Source of the DNA: Palaemon carinicauda
Lineage: Eukaryota > Arthropoda > Malacostraca > Decapoda > Palaemonidae
Assembly: GCF_036898095.1 (NCBI RefSeq)
Contig: NC_090743.1
Coordinates: 16,568,330-16,632,329, forward strand
Length of the DNA: 64,000 nucleotides
Direction: 5' to 3'
The notes below the pieces were generated by a model, which was given only the letters and a program-made list of their open reading frames with translations, made no database searches and had not been told where the DNA came from. Made by a program: the position numbers and the translations under genes. Shown one piece after another: positions 1 through 11,589 of the stretch (position 1 is its first letter; each line of letters starts with the position of its first letter).

Positions 1-59
1 TGTTGTTAATACTTATTTGAATGTTAGCCAAGTTTCTTGAGTTATATTTCTTGACTACC

Positions 60-235
60 ACCATAAACTCGATTTGATTTTCATTAAACTTATTTGCTTA
101 ACTGTCATCAATTCCCTAACACGGGTAAGGACATGGCTTAAAGTTTCAACAATATCATCAATATCATTTACGGAGAAGCAAAGTTGTGCATCATCTGCAA
201 ATAGTTTATACTTCATTTCATGTCTATTTTACTTT
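60..235 (-). pseudogene. LINE reverse transcriptase fragment
   Basis: Read on the minus strand, this stretch encodes an LFADDAQL motif followed by a helix-like segment with DIVETLSHVL. This is the catalytic YxDD region of a non-LTR retrotransposon RT of CR1/Jockey type. Only about 55 codons are visible and there is no flanking ORF, so it is a dead fragment cut by the window edge or by decay. The FADD codons lie near 185-205. Confidence 0.6.
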
Positions 236-839
236 TGACTGACCTATAGTATATAATTAAAAAAATTAGATTGTGCCCAGGGCTCGAACCTGAGGTACAC
301 CTCTGCTTAATGGTTCTTTTTAATAACTATGGCAGTTGCTTACTATCATACAATGACTGAATCAATCAAAATAGCTACTATCTGATTCGATTGTTCATAA
401 CAAAACAGCTGTTTTTGTTAGGTGGTTGTTGTATGCATTTATGCAATGACTATGACATTACTTACATCTTATTTTTCTAATTTTTTAACTTACTGAACTT
501 GACTTTTTTTTAAACAATCTATTAGTCATTTGCTTATTAATAAATTAGTTTAGTTTGTAGCTTGTTAGCAAAGAATGAGTCAACGAATGGAAACTGCTTT
601 CAAATTTAAATTGCTTACCTAAAGAAAGGCCCATGATTTTTTCACCTGAAGATATATTTGAAAAAAAAAATAAGAATGTGTATATTTTTAATGAGAATAT
701 AATTGATACCTATGAATAAAAATCATTGTTTTTCCTTGTCAAAGATAAGATTTCACTCATTTCTATATGTTAAATTTAAAAAAATATAAATGTGTTGGCA
801 TGCTTTTAATAAATAAATAGGGAAAGAAATTATTTTCAT
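236..839. other. AT-rich intergenic DNA, no gene seen
   Basis: No coding signal is visible on either strand. A tRNA T-arm-like string lies on the minus strand near 278-300. It could be the head of an old SINE but is too short to call. Confidence 0.5.
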
Positions 840-1450
840 ACATCAAGGCCCGCCTGAACAGACTCTTGGTGTCTGATGGGGGGGCGAGAAATAAATCCCT
901 AAAAGTAAAAGTAAGTAAATGGACCACAGCCTAAAAGACACTCGGCTTACGGGAATCATGGCCTAAATGACTTAAACTCTATTGAACTACAGTGGCTGCC
1001 TATTAAAGCTAGATATGTGCAATGACTTAAGTCATCAAGATACAGACATTCAAAATATTTAAGAGAACTGCTACATAGTGAACAGCCAACATATCTTGTA
1101 GATAAGAATAGCCACATTTGGTTTCAAGTTATTTTAGGGTTTAGAGCTTCCAAATATGCAGCCCCAGTATTGTGTAGGAAAAAACAAAAACAAAAGTCAT
1201 CTGAAGGACATGATCTTAAGGCTTTCAAGAAAAGGATTTCACTATTATCACAGATTACACATACTATAAATATTTGAAAATGTACACGACAAACAAACCT
1301 TGTAGTTCCCGCAGGACACAACTTTTTCTGTGTGACAGGACAAGGAAAACAGCCCTTTAAATATGCAAGGTTTTATGATTTGTCTTTCTTTACTGGTCAA
1401 AGTGTAAGTGACTAAATAAACTTGCCCCAGGTCAGTGACTGTCAAGTTTA
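840..1450 (+). pseudogene. LINE RT C-terminal remnant
   Basis: Broken plus-strand frames read LHWLPIKARI near 987-1017, then a stretch resembling the C-terminal tail of CR1/Jockey-like reverse transcriptases (AAPVLCRKK and LKAFKKRIS, about 1158-1240). Stops and frame changes show it is inactive. The part at 1290-1370 recurs in degraded form near 56600-56670 and 59780-59830, so it belongs to a dispersed family. Confidence 0.55.
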
Positions 1451-2589
1451 TTTTATGAATAAATTACATGCGTATTCTACATGTAGCCTACAGTACCTTT
1501 GATTGGATAAAGTAGAAAACTGAATTATTAAATGTTACTATTTAAGGTAACCTAAGTAAACATAGTTGAAGGAAGCTCAAGTTAAGATGCTTTTGTTCAT
1601 TAAGGGCCTTGCAGTGCTATCTGAAGAGTATTTGGCATCTCAAGCCTGGGTGTCATAATGCCTGTGTTAAAACTGGCATAAACAAGGAGGAAGTGTCCAA
1701 AAACACTGTTTCCTTCAGGCTTTGTGAGTAGATTAAGAGAGCTTAAGCTTTGTTCAAAATGAGGAGGACAACTGCCGAGTAAGAGTTCTCAAAGTCGTGG
1801 CCGTGGGTATCAGCCCAACGATCTCCTTACATTAAAACATGTTTGTTTCTCAGGCGAAGGCACATTATATCTGATAGAAGTTGCATATAAGTCCTTGAAC
1901 ACTTTATTTCTTTGTTAGGGTGGCCATAAATTAGGGAATGTGGCCAGACCAGATGTCAAAAGGGACAGACAAGCGCCTCTTCTAAAGTAGTGTTTTCAGC
2001 ATAAGCCAAGAATGAGAATCTCGTCTACTCCCTTCTTCCCCATTTTTTTTAGGGTACAGCAGTTTTAACTGTTATGTGGCAGATCTGATGTTTGGTGCTA
2101 GTAAGCTCCAGAAGAGTAACTTTCTCATCCTCCTTTACAAAGGATAGGCTATGCCTGGTATGAGATTTTCTACAGCATCTTTATTCCATGGGGATGTAGG
2201 TTTTGCTCTTGACATACTTCAAGTTTAAAAGAAACTACTACTGGTGCGGGCCATAACAGTTTCTACATCTCTCTTATTAGTTGATTAGGAGGATATTTGG
2301 ATAATTTTTGTCGTTCCTGTACAAGATCAGGATGTATGTAATTTATAAGGGAAAAATAACTTTCCAGTTTGATTCACAGGAATTTTTCATGGTTATACAA
2401 ATCGGAACCCTTTATTAAACTTTTCTTTTCAACCAATCCTCTCAGTACTAAGGCTGAAGGTTAAAAGTGGCTTGATCCACTCAGGCATTTGAGTAGGTGG
2501 ATTCCCCTTACCCACCTGTAATTACCTAACTACTGTACCTTGACAATGATTCAATGACGGTTACAGCCTCTGTATATGTATTGACTATT
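1451..2589. other. Intergenic DNA, no gene recognised
   Basis: No convincing ORF, splice-consistent exon or RNA gene was seen. The segment 2390-2540 has a weak resemblance to the ends of the DIRS-like elements further right (a string like ATACAAATCGGAACCC followed by a 'pyrimidine-rich then ACCCACC' pattern), but not enough to call an element. Confidence 0.4.
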
Positions 2590-4310
2590 GGTTCCAACAT
2601 GCCTCCAAATCCTCATCCTCTAATAGGAGTATGTTTACAAGAGAAGCTGGATATTGCTGTTAAAACTTTGAGGTGGTGGTAGTTACTGCCAGGTAGCGGG
2701 AAAGCCCCACCCACCTGATAGGCCACTGAACTCTCACTTTGTACTTAGCTCCCTGGAAAGTACAGATATACTACCAATGCTCTCAATTTGGTATTTTAAT
2801 CATTTATTTCTATTTTATATTACTGTAATTGGTTGGCAGATTGTAGTGTGCATGCAAGGGATTTTAAGGAAGAGGAAAGGTTTTGCAGTTTCCTGATAAC
2901 TGTAGCTGACAGTTGTTGTGTATTCTACTTTTTCTTTTGCACTTTCTTGTTCCTGTTGGTCAGCATTGCAGTTTGCTGTTTACAGTAGTCCCTCGCTTAT
3001 GGGACCTGGTGATGATAATGAAAACGTAATCCTAAGGAGGCTGGTATCCTTAGAATTGATGTGCACCATCATAGGAATAAGGTTCTACCGCCAAATGTAA
3101 AGCAGAAGGCACCTTCTCCTTTTGGTGCCTTCCCATTCCTGGAAATGCACCAAGGTCAATTACCTGGTTATGATGTTCCTTCACAGAGTTCTTTTGACCT
3201 CTATCCTGTGGGGATCGATCCTTAAGAGGAGAATTTGATCCTCCTCTTCTGAAAACTCAGTGCAGAGGACGAAAGATATCTTCTTCTACCTCCTCTTCAT
3301 CTCTTCACACTGCCGATTGGGGTAGAGGGCCTCTTCCCTTCTCCTTCCCAAACCGGCTGATGAGTTGCGTACACGTGACCGACTCCTCTTGTTTCTCTTC
3401 CCTGGGAGAGACAGTGCTGCTAAAGAACCAACCTGACTGACTAAACCAAAGACAAAAAGATGACAAAGGGTGGGCGTGCTACTCGTAACTTCTATTTGCG
3501 CACCTGCAACCACTTTTCAGGATTTGCCTTGTCAAAGGAAACTTTTAAAATCCTTCACTTTAAAAAAAAAAAAAAAAACCACATTGCACACATCCATCTG
3601 AGCTGGAACGCTCGTCTACAAATGCTCACCTTTTGACATGCACCGTTCTAAGGATGTGCCCTCTCCAGTTAGTGTGCACTCATCCGATTCTGAACACTCG
3701 TCTACACACACACACACACACACACGTGTTCCTTTGAATTTTTTGTGCATCCATGAGTGCTCCTATGCATGCTGCTCACTCATACAGGAAGTACAATAAT
3801 GAGATCAGGACCACTCTGACCCCACTCATGCTCATCAAACGCCAAAGTGCATACACGTTATCATCAGCAAGATTCCTCGCTACTAACAGGCTTTCACACA
3901 ATGTGCCTATATGCCACTCAATATCAGGATTTTACTTTAGCCTATCAAAAACTGAAGCATCTGGTGTTTCTCCTCCTACTTGGGGCACGGAAGCAAGGAG
4001 CATCTAGGGGCATGGGAGCGAGGAGCACCTTGGCCTCTGAAGTGTAACTTTCAAGCTGTTGCTTCTTCCTCTACAGTTTCACCACAAACCAATCTCTTCC
4101 CACATTTGTGTGAAGGATGGTACAGTAAGTAATGAGAACATATCTTTTTGGGAGGACAACCTGAGTATGTTACACACAGTACATTCTCGATAAACCAACT
4201 TGCCTTGTTGAAGATTCAATGGTCGATACTGCATCACTGAAGACATATCCCTATTTTAAAGGACTTTGGTTTGTATAGCTGGGGAAAATACAAATTACTT
4301 TTAAAATCTG
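2590..4310. mobile_element. Possible short DIRS-like remnant
   Basis: The left part (2598-2760) resembles the left inverted repeat of element E: a 'CTAATAGGAGTATG' string, then an imperfect run ending in a GTAGTTACTGCC-like motif and a CCCCACCCACC block. The right part ends with a 'GGTTTGTATAGCT...AAATACAAATTACTTTTAAAAT' type string (4268-4310) like the right ends of D and E. No RT or recombinase is visible between them. It is probably an internally deleted copy, but the borders are uncertain. Confidence 0.3.
3704..3725. repeat. (CA)n microsatellite
   Basis: About eleven CA units in a row. Confidence 0.9.
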
Positions 4311-4781
4311 TTACATTAATTTTTACTGTATATTGTTAGCAATGGAATGAAGATTCTCCAAAATATTTTTTAAATAGATCTTTTTCACAAAATAACTTTT
4401 GTGTGCAGCACTGTATTCCAGAATTTGCCTTAAACTTTTAAATCATTAATTTCATCAGATGGCTTTAATTAATTTCAGAGGTTACCAGCTACATAAAAGT
4501 AAATATGGAATAGGTACAAGAAAAAAGTGCTACAGTTTACAGTATGTATAATCTATTATCACCTATGTGAAACTGATGAAGTACAGTCGGTTATCTCCAG
4601 TCTGTGGAATCTCAGTCAGGCCAGTGTTATAAGCTCATTAAATACAAAGATCAGATAGTCCAGGCCCAATAGAGGGACAATTGTTGGGCAAAAATCAGAT
4701 TTTTCTTTTGATACTGGAATCCAAATTTAAGGTGACATTTCTGATAATTCTAATGTTACTAATTCAAGAAACTAGGACAAG

Positions 4782-5221
4782 ATGCCAGATATTAAAAGAT
4801 CGCAAGCAATCAGTAGTAGCTCACAGGGCGGTAAGAACCGTGCACAATCAGATGATTCAAACAGGACACAGCATTTCCAGTTGAAGAAAAAACATTGTAA
4901 GAAAAGGAAAATTACGGATGATTGCAGGGATAATGATAATAATTTTGATGGGTTGCATGACAAAAGTAATGAAAATAGAGAGGAAGAGGTTTTGAAAGCG
5001 TACTCTAATCCTCCTGCAGGAAGATCGGCTAATATTATAATTACCAAGGAAATAAGACCAGCTGTGCCCGAGGTAGTTACTTTGGAGGATGCAAGACTTA
5101 AAGAGGAAGTTTTACAGATTGATCAAGATGTAACTAAAGGAAAAGACAAGATACTTGAATCCACAATAGAAGTTATCAACAATTTATTCAATGGTGCCGA
5201 CCCGGATTTCTTACAGGAAAA
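4782..5221 (+). CDS. RNF216-like exon: N-terminus with CUE-like start
   Basis: Codes for about 146 residues. The first part is Ser/Lys-rich and likely disordered, with a basic patch (LKKKHCKKRK) that could act as a nuclear signal. The end (STIEVINNLFNGADPDFLQ) looks like the start of a CUE-type ubiquitin-binding helix bundle, as in the N-terminal half of RNF216 proteins. The ATG at 4782 is the first in frame after a stop at 4773-4775, so translation may start here, or the exon may begin at the TAG/GA boundary at 4776. The donor is GTAAGT at 5222, leaving two bases of a codon that 10100 completes as Lys. Confidence 0.75.
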
Positions 5222-5336
5222 GTAAGTTCTTTTTTTATGCAGTGTTGCCTTTTTTCAGTACTGTATATCATGTTCCTACTATAAATTATTTTCTAACTCA
5301 CATGTTTTAATAATCTTATTGAACAGAGCCATCCCT

Positions 5337-5440
5337 GAAAAGTTCTTTGTTTGCATAGGATACAATGTCTCCAGCCAAGAATGACACCAGAAAAGTTCTT
5401 TGCTTATTTATGATACAATGTCTCCAGCCAAGAATAACAC
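5337..5440. repeat. Tandem duplication of about 53 bp
   Basis: Two near-identical units starting GAAAAGTTCTTTG at 5337 and 5390, each containing ACAATGTCTCCAGCCAAGAA. They lie in the first intron just after the donor. Confidence 0.8.
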
Positions 5441-6390
5441 GTTACCTATTGTAATTTTGGGGTCAGCTTTACTGAAACTTGGGATTAACTTTTTGTGTAA
5501 TCAGAAACTTGTACAGGCACCTGTTATTTGCAATTTTTCTTTACCCAGGAGATATTTGATAAACTTTTTTTGTTCCTACATGGATGCAAACCCTAGTCCT
5601 TTAATAGGAGTACGATTTCAATGAAGGTGAAAATTCGGCTGTTAGTAGTTGCTGGCGGGTAGTAGGTGAAGCCCTACCCCTTACCAGCTACTTAATAGCC
5701 ACTTCAACTTTAGCCACCGAGTTGTGCAGACGTACTTTGTATTCCAAACTTGGCTTAATTGACTTTTACTTTTTCAAGTTTCAGACTTCGATTGCTTTGT
5801 GCTAGTGATGCAGAGAAACCATGAGTAACACGTGTTGTTGTACGGATTTTTTGGCTGTTGGTGTGGAACCATATTGAAAAAATTGTCTATGGATCCAATT
5901 CTTTTAGCCCTTTTTGCAAGGGTCATGACTGCGTATAGTCTAAGAAATCAGCTGGTCCTTCACCACCACCTTCCTCCAGGGGGAAGGTGACGAAGGTTGA
6001 TGATATTGATCTCGCACTAGGACAAGCCCAGAGTGAGCTGTCTTTTTCTGCTTCCCTTAGAAAAGCAGGTACAGTATTTCTTATCTTCAGGGTAAATCTA
6101 AAATATCAATTGTTCCGACACTTCTAGAACTCTTACACCATTTATTAGGGGATTATCTTCGGTGAAGCTGGAAGACTAGCTATTAAGACTTAAGCGAGGT
6201 GGCAACCTCCCTACCCGCTAGTTAGCGGGGGTTGGTGAGGGGTAGTGGGGGTTCCAAGCTACCCTTCTCACTCGCACACCAGTGTATTCTAGCCACTTTT
6301 GATTTTGTACACTCTCTGATCTCTCAAAAGACTAGGCCATTGCTTTTCAGATATTATTCTTTTCAGGTGTGTGCTTTATTCAGCATCCCC

Positions 6391-6501
6391 ATGCAAACTT
6401 GCCTAGGACCTGAAAGTTGCACGTGCGGGACCTTTATGTCTGCTGTAGAAACTGACCTTCATTCGTTATGTCTGAACTGCAGGGGGGCCCGTTGTCACTA
6501 A
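6391..6501 (+). pseudogene. DIRS gag N-terminal Cys/His module, copy 1
   Basis: From the ATG at 6391 the frame gives C(x)GPESCTCGTFMSAVE, then TDLHSLCLNCRGARC. It is preceded by an inverted-repeat-like head (6130-6290) and a TTTCAG acceptor-like site at 6361-6366. The same order of head and module recurs at 6545-7030, so E carries a duplicated 5' end. The frame stops at 6501. Confidence 0.5.
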
Positions 6502-6826
6502 GATAGTGGGCTCCGAATGGTCTTTCTAAAGAGAGCTTTGTATTGTCACTAAATACAAACCCTCCGCTATTTATAGGGGATATTACTTTCGGCGAAGCTG
6601 AAAGACGAGCCATGAGAATTTTAGCGAGGGATAACCACCCCAACAGCTAGTTAGCGGGATGGGTGAGGGTAGCCAGCTACCCTGCTCACTAACGCACCTG
6701 GGCTGAGCGCCCACTTTGCTTTCTAGCTCGGTAGAGGACGGACATTGCCACTCTCCCTCGCCAATACTAGCCATTTGAAAAATACTTTTATGCTTTTCTT
6801 TCCAGTGTGTGTGTAACTTCTTATCC

Positions 6827-7040
6827 ATGCGTACATGTCCTGGTCCCGAAGGCCGCTCCTGCAGGACCTTCATGTCTGCCCTTGAGGTGGACCCCCACTG
6901 GCTGTGTCCGGCTTGCCGGGACCACTGATGTGATCGGTACAACACCAGTAATGACTGTCAGGAGTGGTCTGCCTCCTAGTGGGAGAGGTTTGGGCGCAGG
7001 AAAAAGTAGTAGTCTACGCAAGATTTTACGCCTTCGGGGT
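6827..7040 (+). pseudogene. DIRS gag N-terminal Cys/His module, copy 2
   Basis: The frame from the ATG at 6827 reads RTCPGPEGRSCRTFMSALE, then VDPHWLCPACRDH, a stop, and CDRYNTSNDCQEWS in the same frame. The VDPH-x2-C-x2-CR core is also found in the gag start of elements B and C. The in-frame stop shows decay. A TTTCCAG acceptor-like site lies at 6799-6805, which suggests that the gag exon is spliced in this family. Confidence 0.55.
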
Positions 7041-7639
7041 CTTCCTCGAAATCCGAGAAAACTCTGACTTCTTCTTTGACTCCCCGATCTCTTCACGAAC
7101 CTGCTCCTCTGTCAGTCTTCGCTGGGGAACAGTCGAGTAGCAGTGCAGCCCTGTGAACTCCAGGTCAACCTTGTGGGCCGAAGGATGGTACCATTTCCCC
7201 TAGTGATTCGGTCCCGCTTTTTCCCCAATGAGTGCCTGCCCTGTCTGATTTGTTAGCTCTTTGGCAATCACTGGGCGTTGATGGTCCCCCTTCAAAGGAA
7301 GTTCTGTTCAAACTCCTTCAGTCGGGGGTTGAGCAGAAACGCACTCCAACTTCCTTGGAGGTGGAGACTTCTCCCCTGGCCGCAGGGGCTACTGCCCGTC
7401 AGTCAGACTTATGTTCTCCTGTGGTGCTGACACCGAAGACTATGCTTCTCCCACTGGGGTAATGGGAGAGCAAAGTTATAGGCATGTTTCTCCTTTGGAG
7501 GAATCTGCCAGACGTTCCCCTTCGGGGGTTTATCGGGTGAAGGAGTTTCTGACCCCTCATCACCCTGGGCGCGTTCTTCGCCCTGTGGTAATGAGACGCT
7601 TGTTTGAACCTTCGGCTTCTTGTCTAATGGTTCCTTCGG

Positions 7640-8470
7640 GTTCTCGTTACAGTTACACTGAGCCTTCCGGCTCTCATGACCTCGAGCCTTCAGGCTTCTG
7701 TTACGCAGAGCCTCCGGGCTCTTCGAATCCTGGGCCTTAGGGTCCTCGTTGTACTGAGCCTTCGGGCTCTCGTGACTCTTGTTATGCCGAAACTTCGGGC
7801 TCGCGTGACCCCATTACACTGAGCCCCGGGCTCTCGTAACCCTGGGTCTTCGGTTCTTCGTCACGTGGAGCCGTTAGGGTCTCATGACCCTCATTACGCT
7901 GAGACTTCGGGCTCTCGTGACCCTCGTTACGCTGAGACTTCGGGCTCTCGTGACTCCCTTTACGCTGAGCCTTCGATCTTTGGTGACCCTTGTTACGATG
8001 AACCTTTGGGCTCTTGTAACCCTGAGCCCTCGGAACCCGTCATGACGAGTCTTCGGGCTCCTGTCATGACGAGCCTTCGGGCTCCTGTCATGACGAGCCT
8101 TCGGGCTCTCGTGACCCTGGTCCCCCAGGGCCATGTTTTGCGGAACGCAGGTTCTCGTGGCATAGGTTTTGGGAACCCAGAATCTCAGGGTTCTCATTGC
8201 TCAGAACCTCTTGGTTCTTGTGACCTCGAGCCTTTGGGCTCTTGTCGCGCTGAGCCTTCGCACTCTTGTGACTTTAAACCTCCGAGTTCTCGTCGTGCTG
8301 AACCTCCGGATTCTCGTCATGCTGAGCCTTCAGGCTCTCGTGACATCAGACCTTCGGGTCCTTGTCATACTGAATCTTGTGGTTCTTGGGACCCAGAGCC
8401 TTTGAGCTCGTCTTGCGGAGCCTTCAGGCTTTCGCTAGGACAAATCCCTTACGGATCTCATTACCCATCG
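7640..8470 (+). repeat. 33-bp tandem repeat coding for EPSGSRDPRYA-like units
   Basis: About 20 imperfect units of 27-36 bp, of the form GAGCCTTCGGGCTCTCGTGA followed by CCCT(C)GTTACGCT. In one frame they give an 11-residue repeat close to EPSGSRDPRYA. Units differ by point changes and small length changes that move the frame. The array sits between the Cys/His modules and the basic tail of E's gag, so it most likely expands a linker in that protein. Confidence 0.75.
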
Positions 8471-9880
8471 GCATGATCTGCTCTCTTTGCTGTAGTGTTG
8501 CGCGGCAGAACAGCGTAACAGTGTCACATGACTTAACAGCATTGTGTAACCTGCTATGCGCCAAACAAGCTGGTCTCACCAACTGCTCGCCACTCGTCTT
8601 CAGACGAGATTCCATTGCCTTTCTTGGCCCCGTTCAGGGAATCGTTCTCTCACTACGAGATGACTTCCAGTCTTACCAGCCACTTGCAAAGCGGCCCTCG
8701 CCACCTCACCGCTCTCCACCTCATCAATAGCCTTTGCATTGATCCACAAGAACGACTGCCCCAGTCCCCTGAAGGGATCGGTACCCACTAGATAGAGTTC
8801 AGGGTAAGAGACACAAGGAAGCACCAAAGCAGTTTGCTGCTCCAAGGTATCAACGCAAGGCAACCCCTCTGGAGGCTAGACCGGTGCCAATCCTTCCAGC
8901 AGGTAAGGAGTCTAAGAATGCTTTTCAGGTTCCTAGACCCAGGGCTTCAGGCTACGCATAGGATCCTCCTCCTACTTCGAGAGGTAGAGACTCCCTATGG
9001 CTAAGAGCACTATTTAACATAGTGTGGGAGGCCGTGGCAGGGGCCATTCCCTATTCTCAATCCTTGGGCGGTACACCTAGGATCCATCTGTTGGCTGCTC
9101 TCCTTCCCAGCGCATCTCCTCTTGCTGACCCTAGGAGGAGTTCCGAAGATTCCGCCCTGGCGGGACCTTCTCGTAAGGAGAGACCTCTCTCTCCTCGCAA
9201 AAGGAGTCGCGAGGAAAGTACCTCTGAGCTTCCTGGGAGTCCCTTGCAGTTTCAGGTTCCATCGGTTGAACCGAAGGGATAAAGGAAGAGGATTAAGCAG
9301 TTTCCCTCGAGGGAGGACGGGGCAATCTCTATAACGGCCTCTTTCCGCCTCATTCCGATTGACAGTCTGTATGGCAGAAACCTAGCCCTATCACTTGGAT
9401 ATCAGGTCATAGGAGGTGGATTGTTGTCAACACTCTTGGTTCTCTAAAAGTCCAAGAGTTTGACATCCCAGGATTGTAAACCATCCAGTTTGGTTAAAGG
9501 GATTTCCTCCTACTTAAATATAAGTTTGGTTAAAGGGATTTCCTCCTACTTATATAAGTCTTGTACTGTATTAAAGTAAGTGTTTGAATCTGTGTAACAG
9601 CAATTCACAATTATATGAAGTAATTTATATATTTTCTGATTATACAAACCTGAGTCCTTTGTTGTATTTCTGCCTGAGCCCTGCAAGCCCCAGGTAAAGA
9701 TCAGAGTGGGTACTTAGTGAACTGACAGGGGGTGGAGCTTCCCCCAGCTACCCACCAGTAACTACCAATACCTCGCTATAAATTTTAACAGGTGAGTTTC
9801 CAACCTTGCTGAAATCATACTCCCATTGAAGGACTCAGGTTTTTATAGTTAATAAAAATAAAAATTACTTTAAAATATGC

Positions 9881-10099
9881 AGATTTACTACATATAAGGG
9901 ATATTAATGTTCGCCATTTAAGAGGACAATTAATTTAAAAAAAAAAAAAATGAGATTTCCATATTTATAAAAAAAAAATACTCTAATTTACAACTTGGCA
10001 TTGCAGTATGTTGTGTAATAACATTTGGGTAAACTGTAGAATTGTTTTTGTGAAAACAACATAATGAAGATTTTTTATTATTCATTTTCCTATATACAG
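9881..10099. other. Intron remainder before exon 2
   Basis: AT-rich intronic sequence with two poly-A runs (9937-9949, 9970-9977). The TATATACAG acceptor of the next exon ends at 10099. Confidence 0.6.
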
Positions 10100-10265
10100 A
10101 ATTAATGCTTGCATGACACTGGGCAATGATGAAAAAGAGCTTAGCTTGTATATTGAAGAGCTTCTGAAAATCAAAAAGTTCCCAACTATGAAGGACTATA
10201 TGAAGAGGATGGATGCTATGGCTAAGAACTCTGATAATGAAAATTTTGAGGAGGAAGGTCATCAT
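10100..10265 (+). CDS. RNF216-like exon 2: helical linker
   Basis: One completing base plus 55 codons. The peptide (INACMTLGNDEKELSLYI..., then ELLKIKKFPTMKDYMKRMD) continues the CUE-like bundle: a FL-x(n)-YIEELL-x5-FPTMKDY pattern as in the RNF216 N-terminal helical part. It ends in the acidic run NFEEEGHH. The donor is GTAAGT at 10266 with the codon complete (phase 0), matching the phase-0 starts at 16457 and at 36716. Confidence 0.75.
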
Positions 10266-11589
10266 GTAAGTATTCAATTGTCTTAGTATTTGTGTATTGC
10301 TTGTCTCCTGTGAAATGTAACTCGGTCCATATACTGTAGAGAAGGTTAGTTGGTGCAATACAATTGGATACAAATTTGCTTTATTGTTATTTATGTGGAA
10401 TATGCGTTTGGCGGAGCTGGAATGTAGCTATTAGGTTTAAAGTGTGAGGTGTCAACCCTACCTAACCACTAACAGTGTGTAGTAAGAGGCGGCTGGGAGG
10501 GTACCCAGCCACCTATATCTATTCACGGTTCAATGAACCACGTCAGTTTTTGTTTTTGGCTGGTGGAGAGCGGATGTCTCCCTTCTCTCCCTTCAAGGCT
10601 TAGCCATTTATAAGTATTGCTTTACGCTTATTATTTTCTTTACAGATATGATGCTTATGATCACCTGACGATCCATTACAGAGTAATGTGACAGTTTTCA
10701 GATATCGATGTTTGTCCTCGTGAGTTATCAGAAGGATTCCTCTGCGCTGACTACTCCTCTTGTAGGTAACCTCTCCCCTCCGCGGGTTGGGTTTTTTCTT
10801 CCCTTTGGAGGGGAGGAATTCTTAATTCTTTGTTTTTTCTTCAGCGCTTTAGACGACATCGGGGTGCAAAGTCAGTGGCTGTAGCTGCTGCTGAAGTCTT
10901 CACTGTCTACAAGGTCTACCTCCCATTCGCCCTTCCGTCAACTCCTGCTGACGACGAGTCTACCCGCCTTCTGCTGATCTCGTCGTCTCCTAACGATCCG
11001 CAATTTTTCTTTCTCTCCCTACAGGCAATGTTTCAACTCGCATATGCAACTTACGCCTGATGAGGATTCCAAGACTATGAACGATCGTCAACCCAGGGTT
11101 TGCTTGCCAATCGCCAGGTCAACGGACTATTTTCTCCTTAACGATCACAGGGACAAGAATCAATGATGAAATTAGAATTTATTCTGTTCAATGATCGCAG
11201 GAGCGAGACTCGTTACCTCGTCTTCCTAGTCGGTCTGGATGTCGTTCGCGAAAATCCAATGATGAGTTCAGAATTCATTCTGTTCAATGATCGCAGGGGC
11301 GAGACTTATCACCTCATCTTCCTGGTAGGTCAGGATGTGGTTTGCGACAATCCGAAGTTAGACACCCGTCAGGGCGTCTGCAGAGATCGCAACGATCCCG
11401 GGATCGTAGGTTATCAGGATCTCGACGTTCTTCTTATTAAAGAAGAGCAGCTCTTTGGTTTTCCCTTTGGGGGATTACTCAGCCAGGATTCCAGTTCAGG
11501 AAATCCCTTTGAGGAGAATTCAGAAACAAGCCTTGGCTTTTTCTCAATACAAACCTTGAGCACGATTGGGCTCACGCTCAAGATCATTA

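Larger units (their letters stand above)
5560..9880 (+). mobile_element. DIRS-like element E, degenerate and internally deleted
   Basis: The left end (about 5570-5740) and the reverse complement of the right end (about 9650-9855) share a long imperfect inverted repeat: a CCT(G)AGTCCTT(T/C)AAT string, a GGAGTA block, a GTAGTT(G/A)CTGG(C/T)GGGTAG block and an AAGC-CACCCC block. Inside, on the plus strand, are gag-like segments: two Cys/His N-terminal modules (6391, 6827), a tandem peptide repeat (7640-8470) and a basic Ser/Arg-rich tail (9022-9282). No intact RT, RNase H or recombinase is present, so it is probably non-autonomous. A 37-bp tandem duplication occurs at 9487-9556. The element fills the first intron of the RNF216-like gene. 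Confidence 0.6.

Noticed and set aside
278..300. tRNA T-arm-like string on the minus strand
   Set aside because: No acceptor stem, D-arm or anticodon arm could be paired; too short even for a SINE call.
2983..3050. CAGTAGTCCCTCGCTTATGG, resembling a Tigger-like end
   Set aside because: Only one end is present and it differs from the CAGTGAACCCTCG family; it may be an old relative but cannot be bounded.
3286..3513. Open frame of 75 codons on the minus strand
   Set aside because: Low-complexity Arg/Ser-rich peptide with no motif, no splice context and no matching copy; it is inside or next to a repeat remnant.
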